Positions 9,073 through 18,658 are shown, numbered from the stretch's first letter. The stretch is DNA of 64,000 bases from Pararhizobium sp. A13 (GCF_040126305.1 NZ_CP149510.1:1995001-2059000), one strand, 5' to 3'. The notes: generated from the sequence alone by a model not told the origin. A program made the numbers and translations.

Positions 9073-9690
9073 ATGGGAATGACGCGAGAGTTTCGAGTGT
9101 ATGCCGGTATTTTCGGCGTTGTCGCTGGCAGCCTGGTCCTGACCGGCTGCATTGGCGGCCCGACCTACGGCACGGACAAGACCGCCGGCGAACACCTGAT
9201 GGACGACCTCGGCAGCACGGTCAGCCTTGGGGAGAGCAAGCCCAAGAACCTCAAATACCAGCCGCGGCCCGGCCTCGTATTGCCGCCGCAAACGGAGACG
9301 GCTTCGCTGGTGCAGCCGCAGCAGAACCTTGCCAGCAAGGACAATCCGCAGTGGCTCGAATCACCGGAAGAAACGCGCCAGCGCCTGCGCGACGAAGCTG
9401 ATGCCAATGCCGAAAGCTCGACCTATGTTTCGCCGCTGGCCAAATCGAGCGCCAATGGCCGTCGCCTGACGGCCAAGGAGCAGCAAGAGGCCTACCGGGA
9501 AGCGCGCAAGATCCAGATGGGCGCTTATGCCGACAAGCGCCGCTTCCTCAGTGACCCGCCGCTCGAATACCGCAAGCTGCCGGAAGAGGCGACGGCGGAT
9601 CTCGGCGAGCCGGAGCAGGTCAAGGCGCGCCGCCGCAAGAAGGAAGCCGCGATCGCTGGCAGCGGCAAGAAGTGGTGGGATATTTTCTGA
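9073..9690 (+). CDS. Conserved lipoprotein of unknown function
   Basis: A 205-residue protein with an N-terminal signal ending in the lipobox LTGC, giving a lipidated Cys near residue 26. It should therefore be anchored in the inner or outer membrane. The rest is polar and rich in Gln, Lys, Arg and Glu, with no domain I recognise. The C-terminus ends KKWWDIF. ATG 9073 follows a GGAAGGG ribosome-binding site and directly precedes the signal peptide; the longer ORF starting at 8926 would begin inside a repeat. It lies six bases upstream of a GNAT gene, so the two are probably co-transcribed. Confidence 0.75.
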   Translation: MGMTREFRVYAGIFGVVAGSLVLTGCIGGPTYGTDKTAGEHLMDDLGSTVSLGESKPKNLKYQPRPGLVLPPQTETASLVQPQQNLASKDNPQWLESPEETRQRLRDEADANAESSTYVSPLAKSSANGRRLTAKEQQEAYREARKIQMGAYADKRRFLSDPPLEYRKLPEEATADLGEPEQVKARRRKKEAAIAGSGKKWWDIF

Positions 9691-9696
9691 TCGCCA

Positions 9697-10173
9697 ATGT
9701 TTGATATTCGCGAGGCGACGTCAGCCGACGCAGGAACCATCCTGCGTTTCATCACCGAATTGGCAATTTATGAAAACGCCGGCCACGAGGTCGAGGCGAC
9801 GGTCGAATCTATCACCGAATCCCTGTTCGGCCCGAATTCCGTCTCACACGCAGCGATCTGCGAACGCGATGGTGTTGCCGTCGGTTTTGCCGTGTGGTTC
9901 TTCAGCTATTCGACCTGGCAAGCCCGCAACGGCCTTTATCTCGAAGACCTCTACATCACGCCCGAGCAGCGCGGAACCGGCGCCGGACGCCTGATGCTGC
10001 GCTATCTGGCACGAATCGCCGTGGAAAAAGGCTGTGGCCGGTTCGAGTGGAGCGTACTCGACTGGAACGAACCGGCGATCAAGGCCTATCAGGCGATCGG
10101 TGCCGAGCCGCTGACCGAATGGACGCGCTATCGTTTGTCCGGAGCGGCGCTCGAAAGCTTTGCCGCCGGTTAA
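9697..10173 (+). CDS. GNAT family N-acetyltransferase
   Basis: A 158-residue GNAT protein. The acetyl-CoA binding motif A appears as LYITPEQRGTGAGRLML (residues about 87-103), and motif B as WSVLDWNEPAIKAYQAIGAE. The overall pattern, with YLEDLYI and FEWSVLDWN, resembles spermidine/diamine acetyltransferases, but the substrate cannot be assigned from sequence. It is cytosolic. It starts six bases after the lipoprotein stop and converges with tadA. Confidence 0.85.
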   Translation: MFDIREATSADAGTILRFITELAIYENAGHEVEATVESITESLFGPNSVSHAAICERDGVAVGFAVWFFSYSTWQARNGLYLEDLYITPEQRGTGAGRLMLRYLARIAVEKGCGRFEWSVLDWNEPAIKAYQAIGAEPLTEWTRYRLSGAALESFAAG

Positions 10174-10183
10174 GGCCGCCCGC

Positions 10184-10633
10184 TCAACGCTTCTCTGCAA
10201 AAAACTGCTTGAGCACATCCGTCGCTGCCTGCGCTGAAAAACCAGAATAGACGTCGGGTGCATGGTGGCAGGTCGGCTGGCTGAAAAAACGCACGCCGTT
10301 GTCGACACCGCCGCCTTTCGGATCCTCGGCGCCGTAGTAGAGCCGCCGCAGCCGAGCAAACGAGATGGCCGCGGCGCACATGGTGCAGGGTTCGAGCGTC
10401 ACATAGAGGTCAGCACCCGGAAGCCGCTCGTCGCCGATGATGCGACAGGCTTGCCGGATCACTTCGATCTCGGCATGGGCGGTGATGTCATTGAGTTCCC
10501 GGGTCCGGTTTCCGGCACGCGCGATGACCTCGCCGCTGAGGACGAGCACGGCGCCGACAGGCACTTCGCCGCGTGCCCCTGCCATCCGGGCTTCTGCCAG
10601 CGCCAAATCCATGAAGCGGCTCGTTTCAGCCAT
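10184..10633 (-). CDS. tadA: tRNA-specific adenosine deaminase TadA
   Basis: A 149-residue zinc deaminase with HAE in NDITAHAEIEVIRQAC and the PCxxC motif in LEPCTMCAAAI, the His and two Cys zinc ligands with catalytic Glu. It converts A34 to inosine in tRNA-Arg(ACG) and so is essential for decoding. Length and the EVPVGAVLV N-terminal strand fit TadA rather than a nucleoside deaminase. It is transcribed divergently from the pseudouridine synthase gene, with 77 bases between them. Confidence 0.94.
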   Translation of the reverse strand: MAETSRFMDLALAEARMAGARGEVPVGAVLVLSGEVIARAGNRTRELNDITAHAEIEVIRQACRIIGDERLPGADLYVTLEPCTMCAAAISFARLRRLYYGAEDPKGGGVDNGVRFFSQPTCHHAPDVYSGFSAQAATDVLKQFFAEKR

Positions 10634-10710
10634 CGTTGGAACCCGCGATAATTTCTCTTAACCCTTGGGCCGTGACCTGATAGGACAGCCTCAAAAGGCA
10701 GGCAACACAA

Positions 10711-12654
10711 ATGATATTCAAAGACAAGCCCCAGCGGCCCGGCGGCAAGCCGACTGGCCGCGACAAGAAGCCCTATACCGGCGCGCGCAAGACCGCAGCC
10801 GCTCATTCGGGCGCTGAAAAGACCGAAGCGGAAAAGCCGCGCAAGCCAAGAGCGGCGGCAGTGGAAACCGTCGATGCGGACGTGCCGCAGCGCATTTCCA
10901 AGATTCTGGCGCGCGCCGGCGTTGCTTCGCGGCGCGATATCGAGCGCATGATCATGGAAGGCCGCGTCAGCTTGAATGGCAAAGTGCTGGACACGCCGGT
11001 CGTCAATGCGACGCTCGCGGACAAGATCGAAGTCGATGGCCAGCCGATCCGCGGTATCGAGCGCACCCGGCTCTGGCTCTATCACAAGCCGTCCGGCCTG
11101 GTGACCACCAATTCCGATCCGGAGGGACGTCCGACCGTATTCGACAACCTGCCGGAGGACCTGCCGCGCGTCCTGTCGATCGGCCGCCTCGATATCAACA
11201 CCGAGGGCCTGCTGCTGCTCACCAATGACGGCGGTCTGGCCCGCGTTCTCGAACTGCCGTCGACCGGCTGGCTGCGCCGCTACCGCGTGCGCGCCCACGG
11301 CGCGATCGACCAGGCGGCACTCGACAAGCTCAAGGACGGCATTGCCGTCGACGGCGTGCTTTATGGCTCGATCGAGGCGACGCTGGACAAGGTCCAGGGC
11401 TCGAACGTCTGGATCACCATGGGCCTGCGCGAAGGCAAGAACCGCGAAATCAAGAACGTCATGGGTGCGCTCGGCCTCGACGTGAACCGCCTGATTCGCA
11501 TTTCCTACGGCCCCTTTCAGCTCGGTGAACTGCCGGAAGGCCGCGCCCAGGAAATTCGCGGCCGCACGCTGCGCGATCAACTCGGCCCGCGTCTGATCGA
11601 AGACGCGAAGGCGAATTTTGACGCGCCGATCTTCGACGCTGCCCCTGCGGAGGAAGAAAAGCCGCAAAAAAACGAATGGTCGGCTGGAAAGCCTGAGACC
11701 AGGGAACGTGACGCTTTCCGCGAAAAGGCAGGCGACAAGCGCGAACGGGCACTTTCCCGTCTCGATACCAAGCGCGACGATAGAGGCGCTGGGCGTGGCG
11801 ACCGCAAGGAACGCGGTGCGGAGGCGAAATTCGACGACCGCCCGAAACGCGAACCCGCCCAGCGCCCCCGCAAGGCCAATGTCTGGATGGCGCCGGGTGC
11901 CCGGCCGATCGCCGAAAAGAAACCCAAGGATGCGCAGGCAGCGGATGTGGCCGAAAAGCCGGTTCGCCGCGAGCGCCCGGAGGGCGCACCTGCGACCAAG
12001 CGCTATGGCCGGACCAAGGATGGTCTGGCGATGAAGTCCAACAAGAAATTCGATCCTGACCGCAAGAAGGCGACCGTCTACGATCGCCCTGATCGCGGCC
12101 CGCGCGTCGTGGTCAACCGTGCCGATGACGACGGCGACTGGATCAGGGCGAGCGAAGAGCCGAGCAGAGATGAAGGCCGCGGCAGTGACCGCAAGCGCGG
12201 CGGCGACCGCGATGCACGCGGCTTCGGTGATCGCCCGGCTCGCCGCGATGGTGGCGATCGTCCGCGCCGCGACGGTGACAAGCCGTTTGGTGATCGCAAG
12301 CCCCGTGCCGAAGGCGCTCGCACGTTCTCCGATCGACCAAGAAGCGACAGCACCCAGGGTGATCGTCCGCAGTCAGACCGTCCGCGCAAGCCGTTCGGCG
12401 AAAAGTCCTTCTCTCGCGGGGATGGTGATCGCAAGCCGCGGGACTTCGGCGACCGCCCGCCGCGTGGAGATCGTCCCGTCGGCGACAAGCCGCGCGGCAA
12501 GTCCTTTGGCGGCAAGCCGGGCGGCGCCAAGTCCTTCGGTGCAAAAAGCGGCGGCCCGCGTGGTGGCAAACCTGGCGGCGGAAAACCCGGCGGCGGCAAG
12601 CCTTCCGGCGGACGCCCGGCGGGTGGCGGCAAGCCGCGCGGACGCGGGAACTAA
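10711..12654 (+). CDS. rluB: 23S rRNA pseudouridine synthase (RluB/RsuA family) with long disordered tail
   Basis: The protein has 647 residues. After a basic leader of about 55 residues comes an S4 RNA-binding domain (about 58-105: QRISKILARAGVASRRDIER). The catalytic domain has the family motif GRLDINTEGLLLLTNDG with catalytic Asp160. From about residue 300 to the end it is a low-complexity, highly charged tail made of repeats such as GDRP, DKPR, FGDR and finally GGKPGGGKP. E. coli RluB is less than half this length. The tail is probably an RNA-binding disordered extension. rsmD follows after six bases, making an rRNA-modification operon. Confidence 0.9.
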   Translation: MIFKDKPQRPGGKPTGRDKKPYTGARKTAAAHSGAEKTEAEKPRKPRAAAVETVDADVPQRISKILARAGVASRRDIERMIMEGRVSLNGKVLDTPVVNATLADKIEVDGQPIRGIERTRLWLYHKPSGLVTTNSDPEGRPTVFDNLPEDLPRVLSIGRLDINTEGLLLLTNDGGLARVLELPSTGWLRRYRVRAHGAIDQAALDKLKDGIAVDGVLYGSIEATLDKVQGSNVWITMGLREGKNREIKNVMGALGLDVNRLIRISYGPFQLGELPEGRAQEIRGRTLRDQLGPRLIEDAKANFDAPIFDAAPAEEEKPQKNEWSAGKPETRERDAFREKAGDKRERALSRLDTKRDDRGAGRGDRKERGAEAKFDDRPKREPAQRPRKANVWMAPGARPIAEKKPKDAQAADVAEKPVRRERPEGAPATKRYGRTKDGLAMKSNKKFDPDRKKATVYDRPDRGPRVVVNRADDDGDWIRASEEPSRDEGRGSDRKRGGDRDARGFGDRPARRDGGDRPRRDGDKPFGDRKPRAEGARTFSDRPRSDSTQGDRPQSDRPRKPFGEKSFSRGDGDRKPRDFGDRPPRGDRPVGDKPRGKSFGGKPGGAKSFGAKSGGPRGGKPGGGKPGGGKPSGGRPAGGGKPRGRGN

Positions 12655-12660
12655 GCGAAA

Positions 12661-13221
12661 GTGCGGATCGTCGGCGGTGAGTTTCGCGGGCGCGGGCTCG
12701 CAACGCCCAAATCCAATGACATCCGGCCGACGACGGACCGGACGCGCGAAAGCCTGTTCAACATCCTGAGCCATGCCTATGCGGAGGCTCTCGATGGCAC
12801 CCGCATCCTCGATCTCTTCGCCGGCACTGGCGCGGTTGGCCTCGAAGCCCTGTCGCGCGGCTGCCGTCAGGCGCTGTTCGTCGAGCAGAGCGCCGAGGGC
12901 AGGGGACTGTTGCGCACCAATATCGAGGCGTTCGGCCTGACCGGCCGGGCGCGCATCTTCCGGCGCGATGCGACCGATCTTGGACCGGCCGGCACCGTCG
13001 AGCCGTTCCATCTGGTCTTTGCCGATCCGCCCTATGGCAAGGGGCTTGGCGAAAAAGCCCTCGCCTCTGCGGCAAAAGGCGGATGGCTGGTGGCGGGCGC
13101 TCTTGTCATTCTCGAAGAGCGGGCCGATGTTCAGCCCATGCTGCAGGATGGTTTCGAGGTGATCGACGACCGCCTGTTCGGCGATACGAAGATGCATTTC
13201 TACCGTTACCGCGCCGCGTGA
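12661..13221 (+). CDS. rsmD: 16S rRNA (guanine966-N2)-methyltransferase RsmD
   Basis: A 186-residue Rossmann methyltransferase starting at GTG 12661 with MRIVGGEFRGRGL. Motifs are the SAM site LDLFAGTGAVGLEALSRG and the catalytic DPPY in VFADPPYGKG, typical of N2-guanine methylation. RsmD modifies G966 of 16S rRNA during 30S assembly. It lies six bases after the pseudouridine synthase, so two rRNA modification enzymes share a transcript. Confidence 0.93.
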   Translation: MRIVGGEFRGRGLATPKSNDIRPTTDRTRESLFNILSHAYAEALDGTRILDLFAGTGAVGLEALSRGCRQALFVEQSAEGRGLLRTNIEAFGLTGRARIFRRDATDLGPAGTVEPFHLVFADPPYGKGLGEKALASAAKGGWLVAGALVILEERADVQPMLQDGFEVIDDRLFGDTKMHFYRYRAA

Positions 13222-13240
13222 TACCGGAAAGACGCTGAGC

Positions 13241-14107
13241 ATGATGCAAGGCCTCGAAACAGTGAAAAAATCAGCGGACCCGACCGTGGCTGTAGCCTTC
13301 GGCGGCGGCGGCGCGCGTGGTCTCGCCCATATTCACGTCATCGAGGCATTGGACGAGCTCGGTATCCGACCGGTCGCGATCGCCGGCTCCTCGATCGGCG
13401 CGATCATGGGGGCGGGCATGGCGGCCGGCCTGAGCGGCGCTGAGATCCGCGAGCACACGATCGCGACCGTCGGCCGCCGCAAGGAAATCGTCAACCGCCT
13501 GTGGAGCCTGCGTCCATCGAGTTTCACTCAGGTGACAAAGGGCTTTCGCGTCGGCCAGTTCAACATCGAGCGCATTCTTCCCGCTTTCCTCCCCGAGAGC
13601 GTGCCGAAGGATTTCGGCGATCTCAAACTGGCGCTGAAGGTGATGACCACCGATTATTACGGCCAAGCCGAGCGCGTCTGCCAGTCCGGCGACCTGCATC
13701 AGGCGCTGGCAGCCTCGGCAGCGCTTCCGGCGGTGTTCATGCCCGTCCGGATCGATGGCCGCGTGATGATCGACGGCGGCCTCTATAATCCGGTGCCCTT
13801 CGATCATCTGACCGGTCTGGCCGATATCGTCATCGGCGTCGATGTCGTCGGCGGGCCGGACGGCGACGGCGAAACCATGCCGAGCTGGATCGACAGCCTG
13901 TTCGGCGCCAGCCAGCTGATGATGCAGTCGATCATCGCCATGAAGATGAAGGCGCATCCTCCGGACATCCTCGTGCGACCCGAGGTTAACCGCTTCCGGG
14001 TCATGGACTTCCTCAAGGCGCAGGACGTGCTGGCTGCAACGGCGCCGGTCAAGGACGAGCTCAAGGCCGCGCTTGACGCAGCCTTTGAGGCGAAAAGTCG
14101 AGCCTGA
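13241..14107 (+). CDS. Patatin-like phospholipase
   Basis: A 288-residue protein with the patatin dyad and oxyanion features: the glycine-rich loop AFGGGGARGLAH (residues about 18-29), the nucleophile motif GSSIG, and the catalytic Asp motif MIDGGLYNPVP. It has no signal peptide and resembles the RssA group of bacterial patatins. Lipid hydrolase activity in the cytosol or at the inner membrane is likely; the substrate is unknown. It follows rsmD by 19 bases and converges with the antiporter gene. Confidence 0.87.
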   Translation: MMQGLETVKKSADPTVAVAFGGGGARGLAHIHVIEALDELGIRPVAIAGSSIGAIMGAGMAAGLSGAEIREHTIATVGRRKEIVNRLWSLRPSSFTQVTKGFRVGQFNIERILPAFLPESVPKDFGDLKLALKVMTTDYYGQAERVCQSGDLHQALAASAALPAVFMPVRIDGRVMIDGGLYNPVPFDHLTGLADIVIGVDVVGGPDGDGETMPSWIDSLFGASQLMMQSIIAMKMKAHPPDILVRPEVNRFRVMDFLKAQDVLAATAPVKDELKAALDAAFEAKSRA

Positions 14108-14113
14108 GTGGGA

Positions 14114-15973
14114 TCAGTCCGCGCCAGCCAGCACGTCGTTTTCCGGCTTGGCCTTGATGTTCGTCGTAGCCGAAAGGATGTCGTCGCCCGGTTCCAGCGA
14201 AGGTGCCGCCTCGCGTCTTGGCTTTATCAGCGGCTCCGGTTTGACTGGTTCGAAGTGCAGCATGTCGCGGCCGGCGCTGATGCCTTCGGCTTCCTGAACC
14301 GCCAGCCGCGCCTCGTCGCGCCGGCGGATGTCGTCCATGATTTCCTGCGCTTCATTGTCGCCGACCCCCAGCCCTTCCAGCGTCTTCCGACCGAACACGA
14401 GGCCGGACTCGAAGGTTTCGCGCAATTCATAGTCGACGCCGCGTGCCCGCAGTGACAGCGTATGCAGGCGGTCATAGGAGCGGGCATAGATGCGGGCGTT
14501 CGGATATTCCGTCTGCACCATGTCGACGATCTTGTCGGTGATTTCCATCTTCTGCGTGCAGACCGCGACGATCTTGGCACGCTCGATGCCGGCCGCGCGC
14601 AGCACGTCGAGCCGCGTACCGTCGCCGAAATAGATGCGGAACCCGAAGGTCGCGGCCTGGCGAACGCGGGCAGCGGAATGATCGATGATCGTGACCTCGC
14701 GTCCTCCGGCAAGCAGGATCTGCGAGGCGATCTGGCCGAAGCGGGAAAAGCCGATCATCAGCACATCGGCGCCGGCGCCGTCGAAATCCTCCTCGAGCTC
14801 TTCCGTGATGTCCTCGTGCTCGTGCATGAGCAAGCCGGCGAGCGCCGCGGCGGCAGGCGTCAGCGCCATAGACAGGGTGACGATGACGATCAGCAGCGAC
14901 GCCCAACCGGCGGAAAACACGCCGGCTGTGGCAGCGGCAGTGAAGAGCACGAAGCCGAATTCGCCACCCTGCGGCAAGAGCAGCCCGATGCGCACCGCGT
15001 CGTTGTGCGGCGATCCCGTCGCGCGGCAAAGGGTGTAGATGATCACCGCCTTGACCAGCATTAGCAGCGGCACCGCGACCAGGATCAGCAGATAGTTCTC
15101 AAGGATGACGTGGATCTCCAATGACAGCCCGACGGCCATGAAGAACAGAGCCAGCAGCAGCCCACGGAACGGTTCGATATCGGCTTCCAGTTCATGGCGG
15201 TAGGAGGATTCTGCGAGCAGAACGCCGGCGAGGAACGATCCCATCGCCATCGAGAGACCGGCAAGCTGCATCATCGTTGCGGCACCGAGCACGATCAGCA
15301 GTGCGGCGGCGATCATCACCTCCCGCGCACCCGTGCGGGCAATGATCTGGAACAAGGGATTGAGCAGATAGCGGCCGGCAACCACCATGATCAGGATCGC
15401 GCCGACGGCGATGGCGAAGTCCTGGAGCGGCGGGCTGGTATCTTCAGGCGCCTGCAGGGCGAGCAGCGGGATCAACGCCAGCAGCGGCACGATCGCCAGG
15501 TCCTGCAGCAGGAGCACCGAAAATGCCCGTTGTCCGTAGCGTGTATTGGTGTCGCCGTTCTCATCGAGGATCTGCAATGCGAAGGCCGTCGATGACAGCG
15601 CCAGCCCGAACCCGGTGATGACGCTGCCGCTCCAGTCGAGCAGTCCGACTTCGAAGATGATCGCCGAGACAGCAGCGCCGGTCAGAAGCACCTGCGCGGT
15701 TCCGAGCCCGAAGATGTCGCGGCGCATCTGCCAGAGACGCGAGGGCTTCAGCTCAAGGCCGATGATGAACAGCAGGAAGACGACGCCCAGTTCGGCAAAA
15801 CCGAGAATCTGCTCGCCCTCGGTGATCTGGTGCAGCAGCGGACCGATAATGACGCCGGCAGCCAGATAGCCGAGAACCGTGCCGAGCCCGAGCTTCTTGA
15901 AGATCGGGGCCGCCACGACGGCGCCGCCGAGCAGCAAGAGGGCCTGTGAAGTGAGGGCGGGTGTCGTCGACAT
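14114..15973 (-). CDS. KefB/CPA2-type monovalent cation:proton antiporter with RCK domain
   Basis: A protein of 619 residues. About 12 membrane segments fill residues 8-390, with the CPA2-type LGTVLGYLAAGVIIGP and LPQGGEFGFVLF. A cytosolic TrkA-N/RCK domain follows (MIGFSRFGQIASQILLAGG, then GDGTRLDVLRAAG). It exchanges K+ or Na+ for protons across the inner membrane. ATG 15973 (MSTTPALTSQ) is preferred over an upstream ORF start at 16075, as the preceding 34 residues are polar and unlike the family. Whether it is glutathione-gated like E. coli KefB is unknown; no KefF/G-like ancillary gene is adjacent. Confidence 0.88.
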   Translation of the reverse strand: MSTTPALTSQALLLLGGAVVAAPIFKKLGLGTVLGYLAAGVIIGPLLHQITEGEQILGFAELGVVFLLFIIGLELKPSRLWQMRRDIFGLGTAQVLLTGAAVSAIIFEVGLLDWSGSVITGFGLALSSTAFALQILDENGDTNTRYGQRAFSVLLLQDLAIVPLLALIPLLALQAPEDTSPPLQDFAIAVGAILIMVVAGRYLLNPLFQIIARTGAREVMIAAALLIVLGAATMMQLAGLSMAMGSFLAGVLLAESSYRHELEADIEPFRGLLLALFFMAVGLSLEIHVILENYLLILVAVPLLMLVKAVIIYTLCRATGSPHNDAVRIGLLLPQGGEFGFVLFTAAATAGVFSAGWASLLIVIVTLSMALTPAAAALAGLLMHEHEDITEELEEDFDGAGADVLMIGFSRFGQIASQILLAGGREVTIIDHSAARVRQAATFGFRIYFGDGTRLDVLRAAGIERAKIVAVCTQKMEITDKIVDMVQTEYPNARIYARSYDRLHTLSLRARGVDYELRETFESGLVFGRKTLEGLGVGDNEAQEIMDDIRRRDEARLAVQEAEGISAGRDMLHFEPVKPEPLIKPRREAAPSLEPGDDILSATTNIKAKPENDVLAGAD

Positions 15974-16143
15974 GTCTGCTCTTTCTTGCCCGTGGCGGTT
16001 CCCGCGGGTTATCGCATCTTTTCTTTGGGCAAGAGATTGCCCGGGATCGGGGTATTTCGGCGGGGCTGCGGCCAAGAATCAGGATATGCCCTTGATGCCC
16101 GTCCCAGTGCACAATAAATGGGGCAGGAATGAAAGGCTAAATC

Positions 16144-17490
16144 ATGTCCGATATTATCGATTCCGACGTTCTCCAGAAACGGGCGGCCGAACTTGTCGAC
16201 CTGGCGCTGAAGGCCGGCGCTGACCAGGCGGATGCCGTCGCGGTTCGCTCCCGGTCCCGCTCCGTCTCGGTGCGGCTTGGAAAGGTCGAGGGAACGGAGG
16301 CGTCGGAAAGCGATGATTTTTCCCTGCGCGTATTTGTCGGCCGCCGCGTCGCCAGCGTTTCGGCCAATCCGGGCTTCGACCTGACGGTCCTGGCCGAACG
16401 CGCGGTGGCCATGGCCAAGGCCTCGCCGGAGGATCCCTTCGCAAGCCTCGCCGATGCCGCGCGCCTGGCGAGATCCTATCCTGATCTCGATCTCTTCGAT
16501 CCGACGGAGGTATCGACGGATGCGCTCTCAGCGGCAGCACTCGAAGCGGAAGAGGCAGCCCTTGCCGTCAACGGTGTCACCAATTCCAGCGGTGCCGGCG
16601 CGTCGGCCGGCATGGGCGGGATGGTTCTGGTCACCTCGCACGGGTTTTCCGGCGCCTATATGGGCACGCGCTTCGGCCGCTCGGTCAGCGCCATTGCCGG
16701 CGACGGCACGAAGATGGAGCGCGACTATGATTTCGACAGCCGCCTCTATTTCGCCGACCTGAAATCGGCCGCCGAAATCGGTCGCACAGCCGGCGAAAGG
16801 GCGGTCGCCCGTATCGGCCCGCGCCAGGTGCCGACCCAGAAGAATGTCACCGTCGTTTTTGATCCTCGCATGGCGCGCGGTTTTGCCGGGCACATCGCCG
16901 GCGCGATCAACGGCGCGTCGGTCGCCCGCAAGACGAGCTTCCTGCGCGACATGATGGGAAAGCCCGTCATGAAGGCTGGCATCCATGTCACCGACGATCC
17001 GCTGGTGGTGCGCGGCTCCTCATCGCGTCCCTTCGATGGAGAAGGCGTGACTGGGCAGAAACTGTCGATGATCGAGGATGGGGTGCTCAAGCACTGGTTC
17101 CTTTCGACCTCCACCGGCAGGGAGCTCGGGCTGGAAACCAACGGACGCGGCGTGCGCGGTGGCCCCGCGGTGTCGCCGTCGCCGACGAATTTCGCGCTGG
17201 AGCCTGGAGATATTTCCCGCGAGGACCTGATCCGCAATGTCGCAACCGGTTTTTACGTGACAGAATTGATCGGCCAGGGCGTTAACATGCTGACGGGGGA
17301 ATACAGCCGCGGCGCCTCGGGCTTCTGGATCGAGAACGGCGAGTTGACCTTCCCCGTATCGGAGGTCACCATTGCCTCGAACCTCAGGCAGATGTTCTTC
17401 GGCGTCACGCTGGCAGACGACATTGATCGCAAATTCGGTGTCGCCGCACCGACGCTTGCCATCGAGGGAATGACACTCGCGGGCAAGTGA
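16144..17490 (+). CDS. pmbA: TldD/PmbA family protein PmbA (TldE)
   Basis: A 448-residue protein matching PmbA/TldE in length and ending. It has SVSVRLGKVEG near the N-terminus and the C-terminal family signature TGEYSRGASGFWIENGELTFPV. Together with TldD, which carries the HExxxH metal site, it forms a cytosolic metalloprotease that trims small peptides. No HExxxH is present here, as expected for the TldE partner; tldD is not in the window. It begins a same-strand run with cysQ-like, DUF4170 and waaA. Confidence 0.92.
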   Translation: MSDIIDSDVLQKRAAELVDLALKAGADQADAVAVRSRSRSVSVRLGKVEGTEASESDDFSLRVFVGRRVASVSANPGFDLTVLAERAVAMAKASPEDPFASLADAARLARSYPDLDLFDPTEVSTDALSAAALEAEEAALAVNGVTNSSGAGASAGMGGMVLVTSHGFSGAYMGTRFGRSVSAIAGDGTKMERDYDFDSRLYFADLKSAAEIGRTAGERAVARIGPRQVPTQKNVTVVFDPRMARGFAGHIAGAINGASVARKTSFLRDMMGKPVMKAGIHVTDDPLVVRGSSSRPFDGEGVTGQKLSMIEDGVLKHWFLSTSTGRELGLETNGRGVRGGPAVSPSPTNFALEPGDISREDLIRNVATGFYVTELIGQGVNMLTGEYSRGASGFWIENGELTFPVSEVTIASNLRQMFFGVTLADDIDRKFGVAAPTLAIEGMTLAGK

Positions 17491-17550
17491 GCCGCCATCC
17501 GTAGATCGACCTTCAACGCGGCCGGCGGCCGCGGGAAATGGAAAGACTGA

Positions 17551-18363
17551 ATGAATGCCGTCCACCCGTCGCCGGAACAATGGGCCAGCGATCTGGAATT
17601 GATCACGATGGCCGCGAAGGCCGCGGGTGAAAAGGCGCTGTCCTACTTCCGCAAGGATCCGGACGTCCAATGGAAGAATGGCGGACGCTCGCCCGTCAGC
17701 GAGGCGGATTATGCCGCCAATGACATCCTGAAGGAAAAGCTCCTGACGGCCCGGCCCAATTACGGCTGGCTGTCGGAGGAGACCGATGACGACGAAGCCC
17801 GGCTCGGGTGCGATACCGTCTTCGTCGTCGATCCGATCGACGGAACCCGCGCCTTCATCGCCGGCAAGGATGTCTGGTGCGTCAGCGTCGCCGTCGTGCA
17901 TCTTGGCCGCCCGGTTGCCGGCGTGCTGTTTGCGCCGGCGCTTGATGAACTGTTCCAGGCGACGCTGACGGGCGATGCCTTGAAGAACGGCCTGCAGGTT
18001 ACCGTGAAGACTGAGAAGGATGCGGTGCTGCGTATTGCACTTGCGGAAGAGACGGTCGGACTGCTCGAACATGGCTACCGCTCGGGCGTTTCGCGTATTG
18101 CCCATGTGCCCTCGCTTGCCTATCGGATCGCCATGATCGCCGATGGGCGCATCGACGGCACGATCGTCAAGAAAAACTCGCACGATTGGGATCTTGCCGC
18201 CGCCGATCTGATCCTTGAGCGAGCCGGTGGCGCGCTTTTCGGCCTCGACGGGCAGCCGCTTTCCTACAATCGCCCCAATGTTCGCCATACCGTGCTGTGC
18301 GCCGCGGCAATGCCCGCTTTGCCGGCGTTGATTGCTGCCTCGCAAGGGCTGGAGGGCCATTGA
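17551..18363 (+). CDS. cysQ: Inositol-monophosphatase-family phosphatase, CysQ-like
   Basis: A 270-residue enzyme with both metal-binding signatures of the lithium-sensitive phosphatase family: DPIDGTRAFIAGKDVW (residues about 93-108) and HDWDLAAADLILERAGG (about 211-227). Length and the SEADYAAND/WLSEET context fit CysQ, the 3'-phosphoadenosine 5'-phosphate phosphatase of sulfate assimilation. A broader inositol phosphatase role cannot be excluded. It starts 60 bases after pmbA. Confidence 0.8.
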   Translation: MNAVHPSPEQWASDLELITMAAKAAGEKALSYFRKDPDVQWKNGGRSPVSEADYAANDILKEKLLTARPNYGWLSEETDDDEARLGCDTVFVVDPIDGTRAFIAGKDVWCVSVAVVHLGRPVAGVLFAPALDELFQATLTGDALKNGLQVTVKTEKDAVLRIALAEETVGLLEHGYRSGVSRIAHVPSLAYRIAMIADGRIDGTIVKKNSHDWDLAAADLILERAGGALFGLDGQPLSYNRPNVRHTVLCAAAMPALPALIAASQGLEGH

Positions 18364-18421
18364 CCTTTCCGGCTGAATGCCGCAAACCACAAGAAAATAC
18401 GGTCAGAAAACGGAAGGTCAG

Positions 18422-18658
18422 ATGGCTCAGAATTCGGAAAAAAAACAGCGGCTCCATCTCGTGTTCGGCGGTGAACTGACGACGCTGACCGACGTGCAGT
18501 TCCGCGACTTGGACAAGCTCGACGTCGTCGGCATTTTCCCCGACTACGACAGCGCGCTGACCGCCTGGAAATCCAAGGCGCAGCTGACGGTCGACAACGC
18601 CCATATGCGTTATTTCATCGTGCACATGCACCGGCTGCTCGATCCGGAACAGGCTTGA
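18422..18658 (+). CDS. DUF4170 small protein
   Basis: A 78-residue protein. LHLVFGGELTTL at the N-terminus, VVGIFPDYDSALTAWKSKAQ in the middle and AHMRYFIVHMHRLL near the end are the pattern I know as DUF4170. The function is unknown. The ATG at 18422 is preceded by GGAAGGTC. Its position between the CysQ-like gene and waaA is shared, as far as I recall, by related rhizobia, suggesting a tie to this envelope locus. Confidence 0.8.
   Translation: MAQNSEKKQRLHLVFGGELTTLTDVQFRDLDKLDVVGIFPDYDSALTAWKSKAQLTVDNAHMRYFIVHMHRLLDPEQA

Noticed and set aside
12078..12632. Pro/Arg-rich reverse ORF opposite the RluB tail
   Set aside because: Shadow of the repetitive Gly/Lys/Asp codons of the disordered tail.
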